From NCBI RefSeq assembly GCF_021726515.1, contig NZ_JAKKCJ010000001.1, forward strand, positions 248,001 through 312,000: a stretch of DNA of 64,000 bases. The letters run 5' to 3'. This document shows positions 27,258 to 35,521 of this stretch, piece after piece (position 1 is the stretch's first letter; each line of letters begins with the position of its first letter). The notes below the pieces were generated by a model. It was not told the origin of the DNA. It did not search any database and was given only the letters and a program-made list of their open reading frames with translations. The DNA is from Vibrio sp. CK2-1 (GTDB lineage Bacteria; Pseudomonadota; Gammaproteobacteria; Enterobacterales; Vibrionaceae). The position numbers were made by a program, and so were the translations under genes.

Positions 27258-30200
27258 TCAATTAAATGAAAGTGTAAAAGTATCATGGCCTGTATATTGA
27301 CTGCCACCTGTACGGATAAAGAAATTACCTTTCGCTTCTGGGTCTCCATCGGTGTACCCATCATGATATACCACTGCAGTATAATCACTGGAATTTAAAC
27401 TTTGAGAAGCAAGTAGTTCACCCAATACTTCACCAGAAAAAATATTCATTTTTAAATATTTTCCTTCTTCTGGGCCATAAGTTAGTTCTTCAAAATGAGC
27501 CTCATCATTCGTAGCGGCTTGTTGGAAAGCGGTACGAGCTTCTTCACTACTTGGCATCAAATACACATTAGCAAACATCCCACCGCTCACAGAACTCGCC
27601 GTACTAGTCATAGTAAAGCTAAAGTTTTCAAACCCAGTTAATGGCGCACTAGTTGGCATCAGATAATAAAACCACACTGATTGACCATTCGCCTTTACCG
27701 TGATCTCGTCAGGATTACCATAGCCACTGATCGTCGCACCAGTTTGAGTAGCGGTAGTGAAAAATGGCTTACTATTAGTCAGCTTATAAAAAGGTTCAAA
27801 AGAATAATGAGATAGAACAACTTTATCACCACTATCAGCATAAATTGAACCTCCGATACGAACAAAGAAGTTACCTTTAGCTTCTACATCACCATCTAAT
27901 GCTTCTGGAGCATCATAAAATGGCAGAACGTTGAAATCAGAACTTTCCAGACCTTTACCATAAAAAACGCTTCTTAAAAGGGTCTGATTGGGTACCGTTA
28001 ACACATAAATAGAACGACCATCTGGTAGAGTGCTCCAGCTAGGCTTGCGCACTGGCTCTCCTGCACCTGAAGGAAGAGCGTCCAATATATTTAACTTATC
28101 TTCACTCAGATCAGGCACTGATGTTAGATACACATTGGCAAAGGTATTGGGCGTTGGAGTATTGCCATTTTCATCTGTTGCAAAGAAGATGAAGTCTGCA
28201 AAATCCGTTAGCGGTTGCTCACGATCAATCGGCGTATAAGCCCAAACTGAATCGCCCCCTGTGGTAATTTCTACTTCTGCGTTTTCTTTCACTTCAACAG
28301 TCGCATTAGTGACCGCTGCTGTGGTCATAAATGGCGCACTATCAAGAGTTAATTGATGTACAGGTGTAAAACCATAGCGAGTTAGATAGATATTTTGGCT
28401 ATCGGTATAACCGGAATCACCAAAGCGTACAAAGAAGTTACCGCGTGCTTCTGGATCACCATCACCCACTTTATCTTCCGTTTCTGTAGCAGGGAAACCT
28501 AAGCTATCAAAATAAGGAATAACCACAAAGTCAGATAAACTTAGTCCTTTCGATTTCAGCAAACTAGACAGGCTTTGACCACTATCTACGGTTAACACGA
28601 AAGTATTATTTTCTCCTTGTCCCCATTGTGTATTACGAATATCCGCTGAGTAAGATACAACTGCTTGCGCTTCAATTTTATCAACCACATCCGATGACGA
28701 AGGCTTCACATACACATTAGCAAAAACCCCTCCACTCACATTGGCATCATTTTCTTCATGAGCGCTAAACAAGAAGTCACCAAACTCTTCTAATGGTGTT
28801 TCTTGATCAATTTGGCTATACATCCACACTGAATCGCCATTCGTTTCAATTAGCGCATTACCGTAAGGCAAGAGACTGACATTCGCGTCTGTTTGAATAG
28901 CAGAAGTCACAAACTTAGTCCCTTCTTCCATCAACTGGTAAGTCGGCTCAAAACTAAAGCGGTTTAATGCAATCTCATCGTAGCCAGTGTAGGTTGAGCC
29001 ACCAAAACGTAAGAAGAAGTTACCTTTAGCTTCATAATCTCCATCATATTCACTAGGTGCGTCATGATAGACAGGCACAATAAATTTAGATTTATCGATA
29101 TTATTCGCCATCAGTAAATCATTGAGTGATTCGCCCTGGTATAAACGAATTTCAACAACCTTATTTGGGTCTTCATATCCTTCTGGTCCATAGTCTTTTA
29201 TTATAAAGTGTTTATCGTCTGTACCAGCAGCTATTTGAAACTCTTCTAAACCGTCTGTTTCCGGCTCAACAAGCATATAAAGGTTCATAAAGGTTTGAGC
29301 ATCGCTTGTTGCATCAAAAGAAACATCTGGGAAATCAGCAAGGGATTGTGCTTGTGTCATAGGCAGATAAACCCACACGGAATCACCATTAGCTTGGGTC
29401 GTCAGCACGCCTCGTTCCACAACAGGTTGCTCAGTGGCACCGACAACCGTTAATTGCTTATCGTAGCTACGAAGGTTAACGAAATAGTTTTTATCGAGTG
29501 GTGAAAGATCTGCGTTATCACCCACACCATCACCGTCGGTATCAGCGGTTTCTAACGCATCCGATGGGAAGACATCTTCATTATCACCCACACCATCACC
29601 ATCCGTATCAGCGGTTTCTAGTGCATCGTATGGGAAGACATCGGCATTATCACCCACACCATCGCCATCTGTATCAGCAATTTCGGTCGCATCATCGGGA
29701 AAGACATCGGCATTATCACCCACACCATCACCATCGGTATCAACAGTTTCAGACGCGTCATCTGGGAAAGCATCCGCGTTATCACCTACACCATCTTTAT
29801 CAGTATCGAGCCATTCACTTGCGTTTTCTGGGAAGGCATCTCCAATATCACCAACGCCATCACCATCCGTATCTTTCGTTTCATTCGCATCTTCTGGGAA
29901 AGCGTCAGCGTTATCGCCGACGCCATCACCATCCGTATCAACCCATTCAGTCGAATCATCTGCAGCAAAATCAAAAAAATCAGCAACGCCATCGCCATCA
30001 GTATCGGTCACGACATCCGAATCTTGGGTAAATATTGGTTCTTGAGATTCAAATGACTTATCAGGATCTTGTTTAATTTCAACTACTTTCTTTTTGATAA
30101 AAGCATTAACTGCCGCTGCTTTTTTACTAAAATCATTCTTGTTACTTGTATCTTTAGCAGCCTCTTCTAATTCATCGGCTGACTCAGGGAATACATTGGC

Positions 30201-30794
30201 AGCAACCAAATTCTGAGAAACATAGATCATATCTGAATGACCTTTCTCAATAAAATCACCTAATAATTCATCTTCGGATAGGCCTAACTGAGAAGAAATA
30301 GTAGCGATCGCTTTTTGTTTTTTCTGTTCAATTTGTTCCGCAGTATCACCATCTGCTGCACTTTGCTTAATAAGAATATCAACTAGGGTAGAAAGAGGGG
30401 TAACCGCTGACTCGCCAGGAGGAGCTGACATAACATAAGCTTTCTCAACAGCCGTGCCATTAGGGTTTTCATCCGTAATGGTATCTTCATCGACGGTTTC
30501 GCCTTTTATTGCTTGTACGATAACTGAGTATTGCTCTGGATTATCAACCTCTGAGGTATCTAAATCCGCTTTACCACCTTCTCCTGTTACCGCTGATGGT
30601 TCCCCAATATCTAATTGAAAATTACCATTAAGATCGAGCCACACTTGTGCTCCCCGTAAATAACCATCAATTGCAGTCACACTATAACTTGAGCTTTCTG
30701 TGCCTCCGCTATCTTCCGTATTACTGTCGCTATCATTACAAGCGGTTAGACCCGTTAGCATTAAAGCAACAGCAATCGCCGATTTTTTGTTCAT
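27258..30794 (-). CDS. Large surface lipoprotein with eight TSP3-type calcium repeats and four copies of an unrecognised domain
   Basis: A 1178-residue lipoprotein. Signal peptide with lipobox LTGLTAC, lipidated cysteine near residue 19. An acidic N-terminal domain (about 30-255) includes DGYLRGAQVWLDLNGN. Eight 22-residue repeats DTDGDGVGDNADAFP (residues 264-439) are of the thrombospondin type 3 calcium-binding class. Four domains of about 180 residues follow, each with GDSVW near the start and EAKGNFFVRFGG with GDxEA near the end; I do not recognise them. The ATG at 30794 has AAGGAT at proper distance; an ATG 6 bases upstream is too close to it. Role unknown; adhesion or polymer binding is conjecture. 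Confidence 0.8.
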   Translation of the reverse strand: MNKKSAIAVALMLTGLTACNDSDSNTEDSGGTESSSYSVTAIDGYLRGAQVWLDLNGNFQLDIGEPSAVTGEGGKADLDTSEVDNPEQYSVIVQAIKGETVDEDTITDENPNGTAVEKAYVMSAPPGESAVTPLSTLVDILIKQSAADGDTAEQIEQKKQKAIATISSQLGLSEDELLGDFIEKGHSDMIYVSQNLVAANVFPESADELEEAAKDTSNKNDFSKKAAAVNAFIKKKVVEIKQDPDKSFESQEPIFTQDSDVVTDTDGDGVADFFDFAADDSTEWVDTDGDGVGDNADAFPEDANETKDTDGDGVGDIGDAFPENASEWLDTDKDGVGDNADAFPDDASETVDTDGDGVGDNADVFPDDATEIADTDGDGVGDNADVFPYDALETADTDGDGVGDNEDVFPSDALETADTDGDGVGDNADLSPLDKNYFVNLRSYDKQLTVVGATEQPVVERGVLTTQANGDSVWVYLPMTQAQSLADFPDVSFDATSDAQTFMNLYMLVEPETDGLEEFQIAAGTDDKHFIIKDYGPEGYEDPNKVVEIRLYQGESLNDLLMANNIDKSKFIVPVYHDAPSEYDGDYEAKGNFFLRFGGSTYTGYDEIALNRFSFEPTYQLMEEGTKFVTSAIQTDANVSLLPYGNALIETNGDSVWMYSQIDQETPLEEFGDFLFSAHEENDANVSGGVFANVYVKPSSSDVVDKIEAQAVVSYSADIRNTQWGQGENNTFVLTVDSGQSLSSLLKSKGLSLSDFVVIPYFDSLGFPATETEDKVGDGDPEARGNFFVRFGDSGYTDSQNIYLTRYGFTPVHQLTLDSAPFMTTAAVTNATVEVKENAEVEITTGGDSVWAYTPIDREQPLTDFADFIFFATDENGNTPTPNTFANVYLTSVPDLSEDKLNILDALPSGAGEPVRKPSWSTLPDGRSIYVLTVPNQTLLRSVFYGKGLESSDFNVLPFYDAPEALDGDVEAKGNFFVRIGGSIYADSGDKVVLSHYSFEPFYKLTNSKPFFTTATQTGATISGYGNPDEITVKANGQSVWFYYLMPTSAPLTGFENFSFTMTSTASSVSGGMFANVYLMPSSEEARTAFQQAATNDEAHFEELTYGPEEGKYLKMNIFSGEVLGELLASQSLNSSDYTAVVYHDGYTDGDPEAKGNFFIRTGGSQYTGHDTFTLSFN
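29478..30005 (-). repeat. Eight 66-bp coding tandem repeats (TSP3 type)
   Basis: The stretch encodes eight consecutive 22-residue units beginning DTDGDGV (one is DTDKDGV, the first DTDGDGVADFFD). DNA identity is highest among the units at 29480-29740. Such repeats are prone to unit gain and loss between strains. Confidence 0.9.
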
Positions 30795-31166
30795 ACCCAT
30801 ATCCTTACATTTATTATTGACATACTTATCAGCAATCTATCACCAAGATCAATACGTCAATAAACTGTCAAATGTAAGTCAAATCTTACAAAAAATATCA
30901 TTAATGAGACTGCAGTCATGAAAAAACACATTTTCATTGATCTTTAACACAATCATTATCTAGCAGTAAAAATGAAGTGACGAGAAAGGTATTAAGGTAG
31001 GGAATGTTTCCAAGACATGAACATCATGAGGGGTTATTAAGCTCAAATATTCTCTTTATTCTGCTTATTATTTCGCTGGAAAATGACGAAATAATTAATA
31101 AATGGCAATAAAAAACCAGTAACCGTTGTGGCTACTGGTTGTATTTTTTAACTTAAAAATTAAATA
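30795..31166. other. Intergenic region between the lipoprotein gene and gcvT
   Basis: About 370 bases without a convincing gene. It holds the AT-rich promoter region of the lipoprotein and, at the far end, the gcvT terminator. No operator or structured RNA was recognised. Confidence 0.6.
31111..31140 (-). terminator. Terminator of the AGCS symporter-gcvT operon
   Basis: AACCAGTA pairs with TACTGGTT across an 11-base loop; on the minus strand a run of five T follows. Confidence 0.85.
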
Positions 31167-32291
31167 TTAACCGCGATAATAACGCTGTGGTACGAACGGC
31201 ATTTTTTCGACTGTCATTGGTAATTTCTTACCACGTACATCCGCAAAAATCTCAGTACCAATTACTGCAAACTCAGTGGCAACATAAGCCATAGATACTG
31301 GCTTACCGGCAGTTGGTCCGGCAGTACCGCTGGTTACAATGCCGATTTCATTATCTTGCGGATCAAATAGCTTACAACCTTCGCGCACTGGCGCTTTGGT
31401 TTGTCCCACTAAACCAACACGCTTACGAGCAACGTCTTTGGTTTCGATTTGCTTTAAGATGATATCTGCACCTGGGAAACCACCAGCACGTTCACCATCG
31501 GCGCGACGTGGTTTGCTGATGCCCCACAATAGGCTTGCTTCAACTGGTGTAGTGGTCGTATCAAGATCATGACCATATAAGCACAAGCCACACTCTAAAC
31601 GTAGTGAGTCACGCGCGCCTAGGCCTATCCATTCTACTTCTTCGCAAGCCGTCAGCTTATTCGCCAATTCTGCCGCTTTATCACTAGAAACTGAAATTTC
31701 ATAGCCATCTTCACCGGTGTAACCTGAACGACTGACAATGCATTCCACGCCATCGATATCAATGACTTGCACATCCATAAACAGCATCTCAGCCACTTGC
31801 GGTTGAAAACGCGCTAACACCTCTGCGGCTTTCGGGCCTTGCAAAGCTAGCAATGCGCGATCTTCAATTACTTCAAGCTCGACACCTTGTGGTAGGTTCG
31901 CTTGTAGGTGAGCAATGTCTTGCGCTTTACACGCCGCATTGACTACCACAAAAAGATGATCACCAAGGTTTGCCACCATGAGATCATCCATGATGCCGCC
32001 TTGCTCATTGGTAAAGAACGCATAACGCTGTTTACCCGATGGAAGATCGATAATATCAACCGGTACTAATGCTTCTAACGCCGCCGCAGCACCTTGCCCT
32101 TTTAGGCGTAGTTGCCCCATATGGGATACATCAAAAAGACCAGCCGCATCACGAGTATGCAAGTGTTCCTTTTTTACACCAAGCGGATACTGAACAGGCA
32201 TATCGTAACCTGCAAACGGCACCATTTTGGCACCAGCTTCAAGGTGAACCGCATGTAACGGCGTTTTCAAACATGTATCTTGATCGGTCAT
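31167..32291 (-). CDS. gcvT: Aminomethyltransferase GcvT (glycine cleavage T protein)
   Basis: A 374-residue folate enzyme that releases ammonia from the aminomethyl-lipoyl arm of GcvH and makes methylene-tetrahydrofolate. LHAVHLEAGAKMVPFAGYDM, the conserved FDVSHMGQLRLKG and RSGYTGEDGYEI are GcvT signatures, with LGARDSLRLECGLCLYG for substrate contact. The ATG follows GGAGGATAA. It lies 42 bases after the AGCS symporter on the minus strand, separated from gcvH and gcvP, which run on the plus strand. Confidence 0.95.
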   Translation of the reverse strand: MTDQDTCLKTPLHAVHLEAGAKMVPFAGYDMPVQYPLGVKKEHLHTRDAAGLFDVSHMGQLRLKGQGAAAALEALVPVDIIDLPSGKQRYAFFTNEQGGIMDDLMVANLGDHLFVVVNAACKAQDIAHLQANLPQGVELEVIEDRALLALQGPKAAEVLARFQPQVAEMLFMDVQVIDIDGVECIVSRSGYTGEDGYEISVSSDKAAELANKLTACEEVEWIGLGARDSLRLECGLCLYGHDLDTTTTPVEASLLWGISKPRRADGERAGGFPGADIILKQIETKDVARKRVGLVGQTKAPVREGCKLFDPQDNEIGIVTSGTAGPTAGKPVSMAYVATEFAVIGTEIFADVRGKKLPMTVEKMPFVPQRYYRG

Positions 32292-32333
32292 TTATCCTCC
32301 ATCGGGCTTTCGCCTACTGCAACCTCTGATCGA

Positions 32334-33695
32334 TTAATCAGTGGTTTCTTTGATAGTGACATCTTTCCCTGAGAAATAGTCACGAGTTAATTTAAATACC
32401 ACAGGGCTTAGTAACACCAAGGCAATTAAGTTTGGAATCGCCATCATTGCGTTCATGGTATCGGCCAGTAGCCAAATAAAGTTTAATGAGCTCATCGCAC
32501 CAACTGGCACGGCAAGTACCCATACAATACGGAACGGTTTAATCGCTTTGGCACCAAATAGGAACTGGACACATTTCTCACAATAGAAACTCCAACCCAA
32601 AATAGTAGTGAAAGCAAAAATAGCCAACGCGATAGCCACAATCACATTACCAAACGAGAAAGTACTACCAAACGCACTTGAGGTTAGTGACGCACCTGTT
32701 TCACCCGACATCCATTCGCCAGATAAAATGATCGCAAAACCGGTAATTGAACATACGATGATGGTATCAATGAAAGTACCGAGCATCGCAACTAAACCTT
32801 GTTTCACTGGGTTCTTAGTTTTTGCCGCTGCGTGAGCAATCGGCGCAGAACCTAGACCGGCTTCATTGGAAAACACACCACGAGCCACACCAAAACGAAT
32901 TGCTGCCCAAACCGCTGCACCAGCAAAACCACCTTGCGCTGCCACTGGGCTAAAGGCACTTTCGATGATCAAAGCAAACGCGGCTGGAATATCGGAAATA
33001 TGAGCAACCATTACCCCTAAACCGGCAACGATATAAAACAGCGCCATTAGAGGAACCAGCTTACCCGCTACTTCAGAAATACGTTTGATCCCACCGATTA
33101 GAACCAGACCAACCAATAGCATCAACACCACACCAGTGATCACGGGAGAAACGCCAAAGTTGCTATCTAGTGCATCTGCAACCGAGTTTGCTTGTACACC
33201 ATTACCAATACCAAAACCGGCAATCGCGCCGAATACAGCAAATAAGGTACCTAACCAAGCCCATTTTTTCGATAAGCCGTTTTTAATGTAATACATCGGG
33301 CCACCGACATAATTACCGTGCTCATCTTTTTCACGATAGGTTACCGCACATACCGCTTCTGAATATTTAGTTGCCATACCAACTAACGCAGTACACCACA
33401 TCCAAAACAAAGCGCCCGGACCACCGAGTGCAATGGCCGTTGCTACACCGGCAATATTACCGGTACCAATGGTGGCAGAAAGCGAGGTCATTAAGGCATT
33501 AAATGGCGTAATGTCCCCTTCCGACGAACTAGTCCGCCCATTCCATAACAACTTAAACCCTTGCGGCAGTTTTAAAATTGGCATGAATCTTAGACCGAGC
33601 ATTAAAAATAGCCCGACACCTAAAATCATCACCAACATTGGGACGCCCCAAACGACCCCATTAACAGCAGAAATAAAATTGGTTAACGCTTCCAT
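32334..33695 (-). CDS. AGCS-family sodium:alanine/glycine symporter
   Basis: A 453-residue inner-membrane symporter with about ten membrane segments. Family signatures include LSATIGTGNIAGVATAIALG, YSEAVCAVTYRE, GGPMYYIKNGL and RGVFSNEAGLGSAPIAHAAA. The AGCS family imports alanine or glycine with sodium. Its position in front of gcvT suggests glycine as the relevant substrate and a supply role for the cleavage system; that is inference. The upstream 218 bases show no glycine riboswitch core. Confidence 0.93.
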   Translation of the reverse strand: MEALTNFISAVNGVVWGVPMLVMILGVGLFLMLGLRFMPILKLPQGFKLLWNGRTSSSEGDITPFNALMTSLSATIGTGNIAGVATAIALGGPGALFWMWCTALVGMATKYSEAVCAVTYREKDEHGNYVGGPMYYIKNGLSKKWAWLGTLFAVFGAIAGFGIGNGVQANSVADALDSNFGVSPVITGVVLMLLVGLVLIGGIKRISEVAGKLVPLMALFYIVAGLGVMVAHISDIPAAFALIIESAFSPVAAQGGFAGAAVWAAIRFGVARGVFSNEAGLGSAPIAHAAAKTKNPVKQGLVAMLGTFIDTIIVCSITGFAIILSGEWMSGETGASLTSSAFGSTFSFGNVIVAIALAIFAFTTILGWSFYCEKCVQFLFGAKAIKPFRIVWVLAVPVGAMSSLNFIWLLADTMNAMMAIPNLIALVLLSPVVFKLTRDYFSGKDVTIKETTD

Positions 33696-33913
33696 GTGAA
33701 GTCCTTTCTCTTATGATTATTCACTTATGCCCGCTTATATCCACATGACTTGGGGATATAAGAACACAAATCGAACCAGAGCCATGCAAAAACCACTCCA
33801 TAGTGCATGCTCTAAACGAGTTCATCATAAGCTTGAAAAAACGATCGCACCTAGTAAGAATCATAAAAGTGTGAAAAAACACTCAATTTTGTAACAAATA
33901 AACAACATTATGC

Positions 33914-34537
33914 TTATTTAGCGGTGACCCATAGTATTAATGCATCGTCATCACTAACAGAAATCAAGGTGTGCCCCATACTGGCATCGTAATACACGCT
34001 ATCACCTTGTTTTAATTCAACCGGTTCATAAAACTCACAATAAAACCGCACTTCCCCTTCCAACACGAGCAAGAACTCTTCGCCATCGTGACGGATCCAT
34101 TCCTGATAATCATCGAAGCTACGTGAGCGAATTCGGCTTTTAAAGGGCACCATTTTCTTATTGGAAAGTTGAGTCGCCAATAATTCGTGCTCATAAGTCG
34201 TGGTAGGGTGAGGTTTACCTTCACCCGCTAAAGTCACGTCACGTCGACCAACGGCGCTAGCTTGTTTTGGTGGCTCAAAAATTTGCGGGATCGGCATGTC
34301 CAATCCAGTGGCGAGTTTTTGCAAAGCCTGAAAAGTTGGAGAAATTTGTTCATTTTCGATTTTAGATAACGTCGAACGCGCCAACCCTGTGCGCTTACTT
34401 GCTTCCTCTAGTGTTAACCCCATTTGCAAGCGAATATCTTTCAAACGCTGCCCTAGATTCAATGGAGTTAAGGTTTGATCAGGATCGTCTGACTGAAATG
34501 TCATCTGTTTATTTATTAATTCCTTTTTTACACTCAC
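33914..34537 (-). CDS. XRE-family regulator with a C-terminal cupin domain
   Basis: A 207-residue regulator. The HTH_3 domain (about residues 28-85) contains LKDIRLQMGLTLEEASKRTG and LARSTLSKIENEQISPTF. A cupin (about 135-205) contains HDGEEFLLVLEGEVRFY and LKQGDSVYYDASMGHTLISV, a small-molecule-sensing fold. I kept the GTG at 34537, preceded by AGGGG; an ATG at 34504 is the alternative. It lies between the minus-strand symporter-gcvT operon and plus-strand gcvHP, so control of glycine cleavage genes is likely but inferred. Confidence 0.85.
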   Translation of the reverse strand: MSVKKELINKQMTFQSDDPDQTLTPLNLGQRLKDIRLQMGLTLEEASKRTGLARSTLSKIENEQISPTFQALQKLATGLDMPIPQIFEPPKQASAVGRRDVTLAGEGKPHPTTTYEHELLATQLSNKKMVPFKSRIRSRSFDDYQEWIRHDGEEFLLVLEGEVRFYCEFYEPVELKQGDSVYYDASMGHTLISVSDDDALILWVTAK

Positions 34538-34600
34538 CGATGTCCCCTATCGTGTGCTATCCCTTTTTCGCTGCCTTAAAATCTAGAATTCCAGCAGATC

Positions 34601-34616
34601 AGGCAAACGATTGCTT
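34601..34616. promoter_or_regulatory. PurR-like box 1
   Basis: AGGCAAACGATTGCTT contains GCAAACGATTGC, close to the PurR palindrome GCAAACGTTTGC. It lies about 320 bases before gcvH. Confidence 0.6.
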
Positions 34617-34870
34617 AAACAGTCTACCGATTCAAAATATCAGATTAAAGGGAAACTATTTCCTAAAAGGTGCGGTAGGTAACAAAAATGGAAATCTTGT
34701 TTCTTATAGGAAACTTTTGGTTGAATAATCGACTTGTGAAAAGTATGTTATGGGTAATCGCATGCAAGAATGGTAAAGGCTTGAAAGGAAATATTTCTCG
34801 TCAACTTCCATTCTTTTTAAATACACATTCAATGACTACACTAATTAACGCTTTCGTCTTGCCAACCTAA

Positions 34871-34886
34871 AAGCAAACGATTGCGC
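34871..34886. promoter_or_regulatory. PurR-like box 2
   Basis: AAGCAAACGATTGCGC repeats the same 12-base core 47 bases before the gcvH start. In E. coli the gcv operon is also under PurR, which fits. Confidence 0.7.
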
Positions 34887-34933
34887 AATAAATCATTGAT
34901 TAGAAAAACTTTCTATTTTTAGGAGCAAATAAA

Positions 34934-35314
34934 ATGGACATGACTCTAAAATTTACCGAAAGCCACGAATGGGTTCGTGATAATGGTGACGGTACAGTAA
35001 CCATCGGTATTTCTGAACACGCTCAAGAAATGCTAGGCGATGTGGTTTTTGTTGATCTACCAGAAGTCGGTGACACCATCGATGCCGGTGATAGTTTTTC
35101 TTTAGTGGAGTCGGTGAAAGCAGCGTCTGACATTTATGCTCCTGTGACGGGTGAGATCGTTGAAATCAACGAAGAACTAGAAGACAGCCCAGAGCTTATC
35201 AACAGCGAATCTTATGAAGGCGGCTGGATTGTTAAAGTGAAGCTAGATGACGCCTCTGAATTAGATAACTTGCAAGGTGCGGAAGATTATCTGGCGAGTA
35301 TTGAAGAAGACTAA
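34934..35314 (+). CDS. gcvH: Glycine cleavage system H protein
   Basis: A 126-residue lipoyl carrier that shuttles the aminomethyl group between GcvP, GcvT and the L protein. [20 protein letters not shown] begins the fold, and the lipoylated Lys62 lies in [16 protein letters not shown]. The start at 34934 has AGGAG 8 bases upstream. gcvP follows after a spacer of 207 bases that contains CTCG-rich repeats. Confidence 0.96.
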   Translation: MDMTLKFTESHEWVRDNGDGTVTIGISEHAQEMLGDVVFVDLPEVGDTIDAGDSFSLVESVKAASDIYAPVTGEIVEINEELEDSPELINSESYEGGWIVKVKLDDASELDNLQGAEDYLASIEED

Positions 35315-35326
35315 AAGATAGTTGCG

Positions 35327-35465
35327 TTTCTCGAGTCTCGGGCGCTTTGCTGCTCGGGGCTCGGAAAAGATGGTTACGAGATCCGAGTGCGCTTCGCTTC
35401 GAGTTGCGAGGAAAAAGGGTTTCGAGACACGAGTAACGATAAGCGCAGCGCCCGAAAATCGAATC
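35327..35465. repeat. CTCG-rich imperfect repeat block between gcvH and gcvP
   Basis: The block has several CTCG and CGAG words, for example TTTCTCGAGTCTCGGGCGCT at the left and TTTCGAGACACGAGTAACG plus AGCGCAGCGCCCG at the right, which partly pair. It resembles the hairpins at 13425 and 14399 in word content and in lying inside an operon. Confidence 0.6.
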
Positions 35466-35521
35466 TACATTCAAAAAGTCAGCCTTTATTCGCTGGCTTT
35501 TACTTTAATTCAGGTAACACC

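Larger units (their letters stand above)
34538..34933. other. gcvH upstream region
   Basis: About 400 bases with no convincing gene; short open frames here lack ribosome sites. It holds two identical PurR-like palindromes and the gcvH promoter. I looked for the glycine riboswitch core on both strands and did not find it. Confidence 0.6.

Noticed and set aside
29478..30005. Regular 66-bp repeats that could suggest a CRISPR or satellite array
   Set aside because: They are in frame inside the lipoprotein gene and encode 22-residue TSP3 units. There are no spacers of constant size with unrelated sequence.
29498..30031. Histidine-rich open frame on the plus strand
   Set aside because: It is the antisense shadow of the DTDGDG repeats, with no ribosome site and composition set by the other strand.
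34399..34870. Two short plus-strand frames upstream of gcvH
   Set aside because: They overlap the XRE gene or lie over the PurR-like boxes, have no ribosome sites and show no recognisable protein pattern.
33696..34933. A glycine riboswitch expected near gcv genes or the AGCS symporter
   Set aside because: Tandem glycine riboswitches precede some Vibrio alanine/glycine symporters, but I could not find the conserved core on either strand upstream of the symporter or of gcvH.
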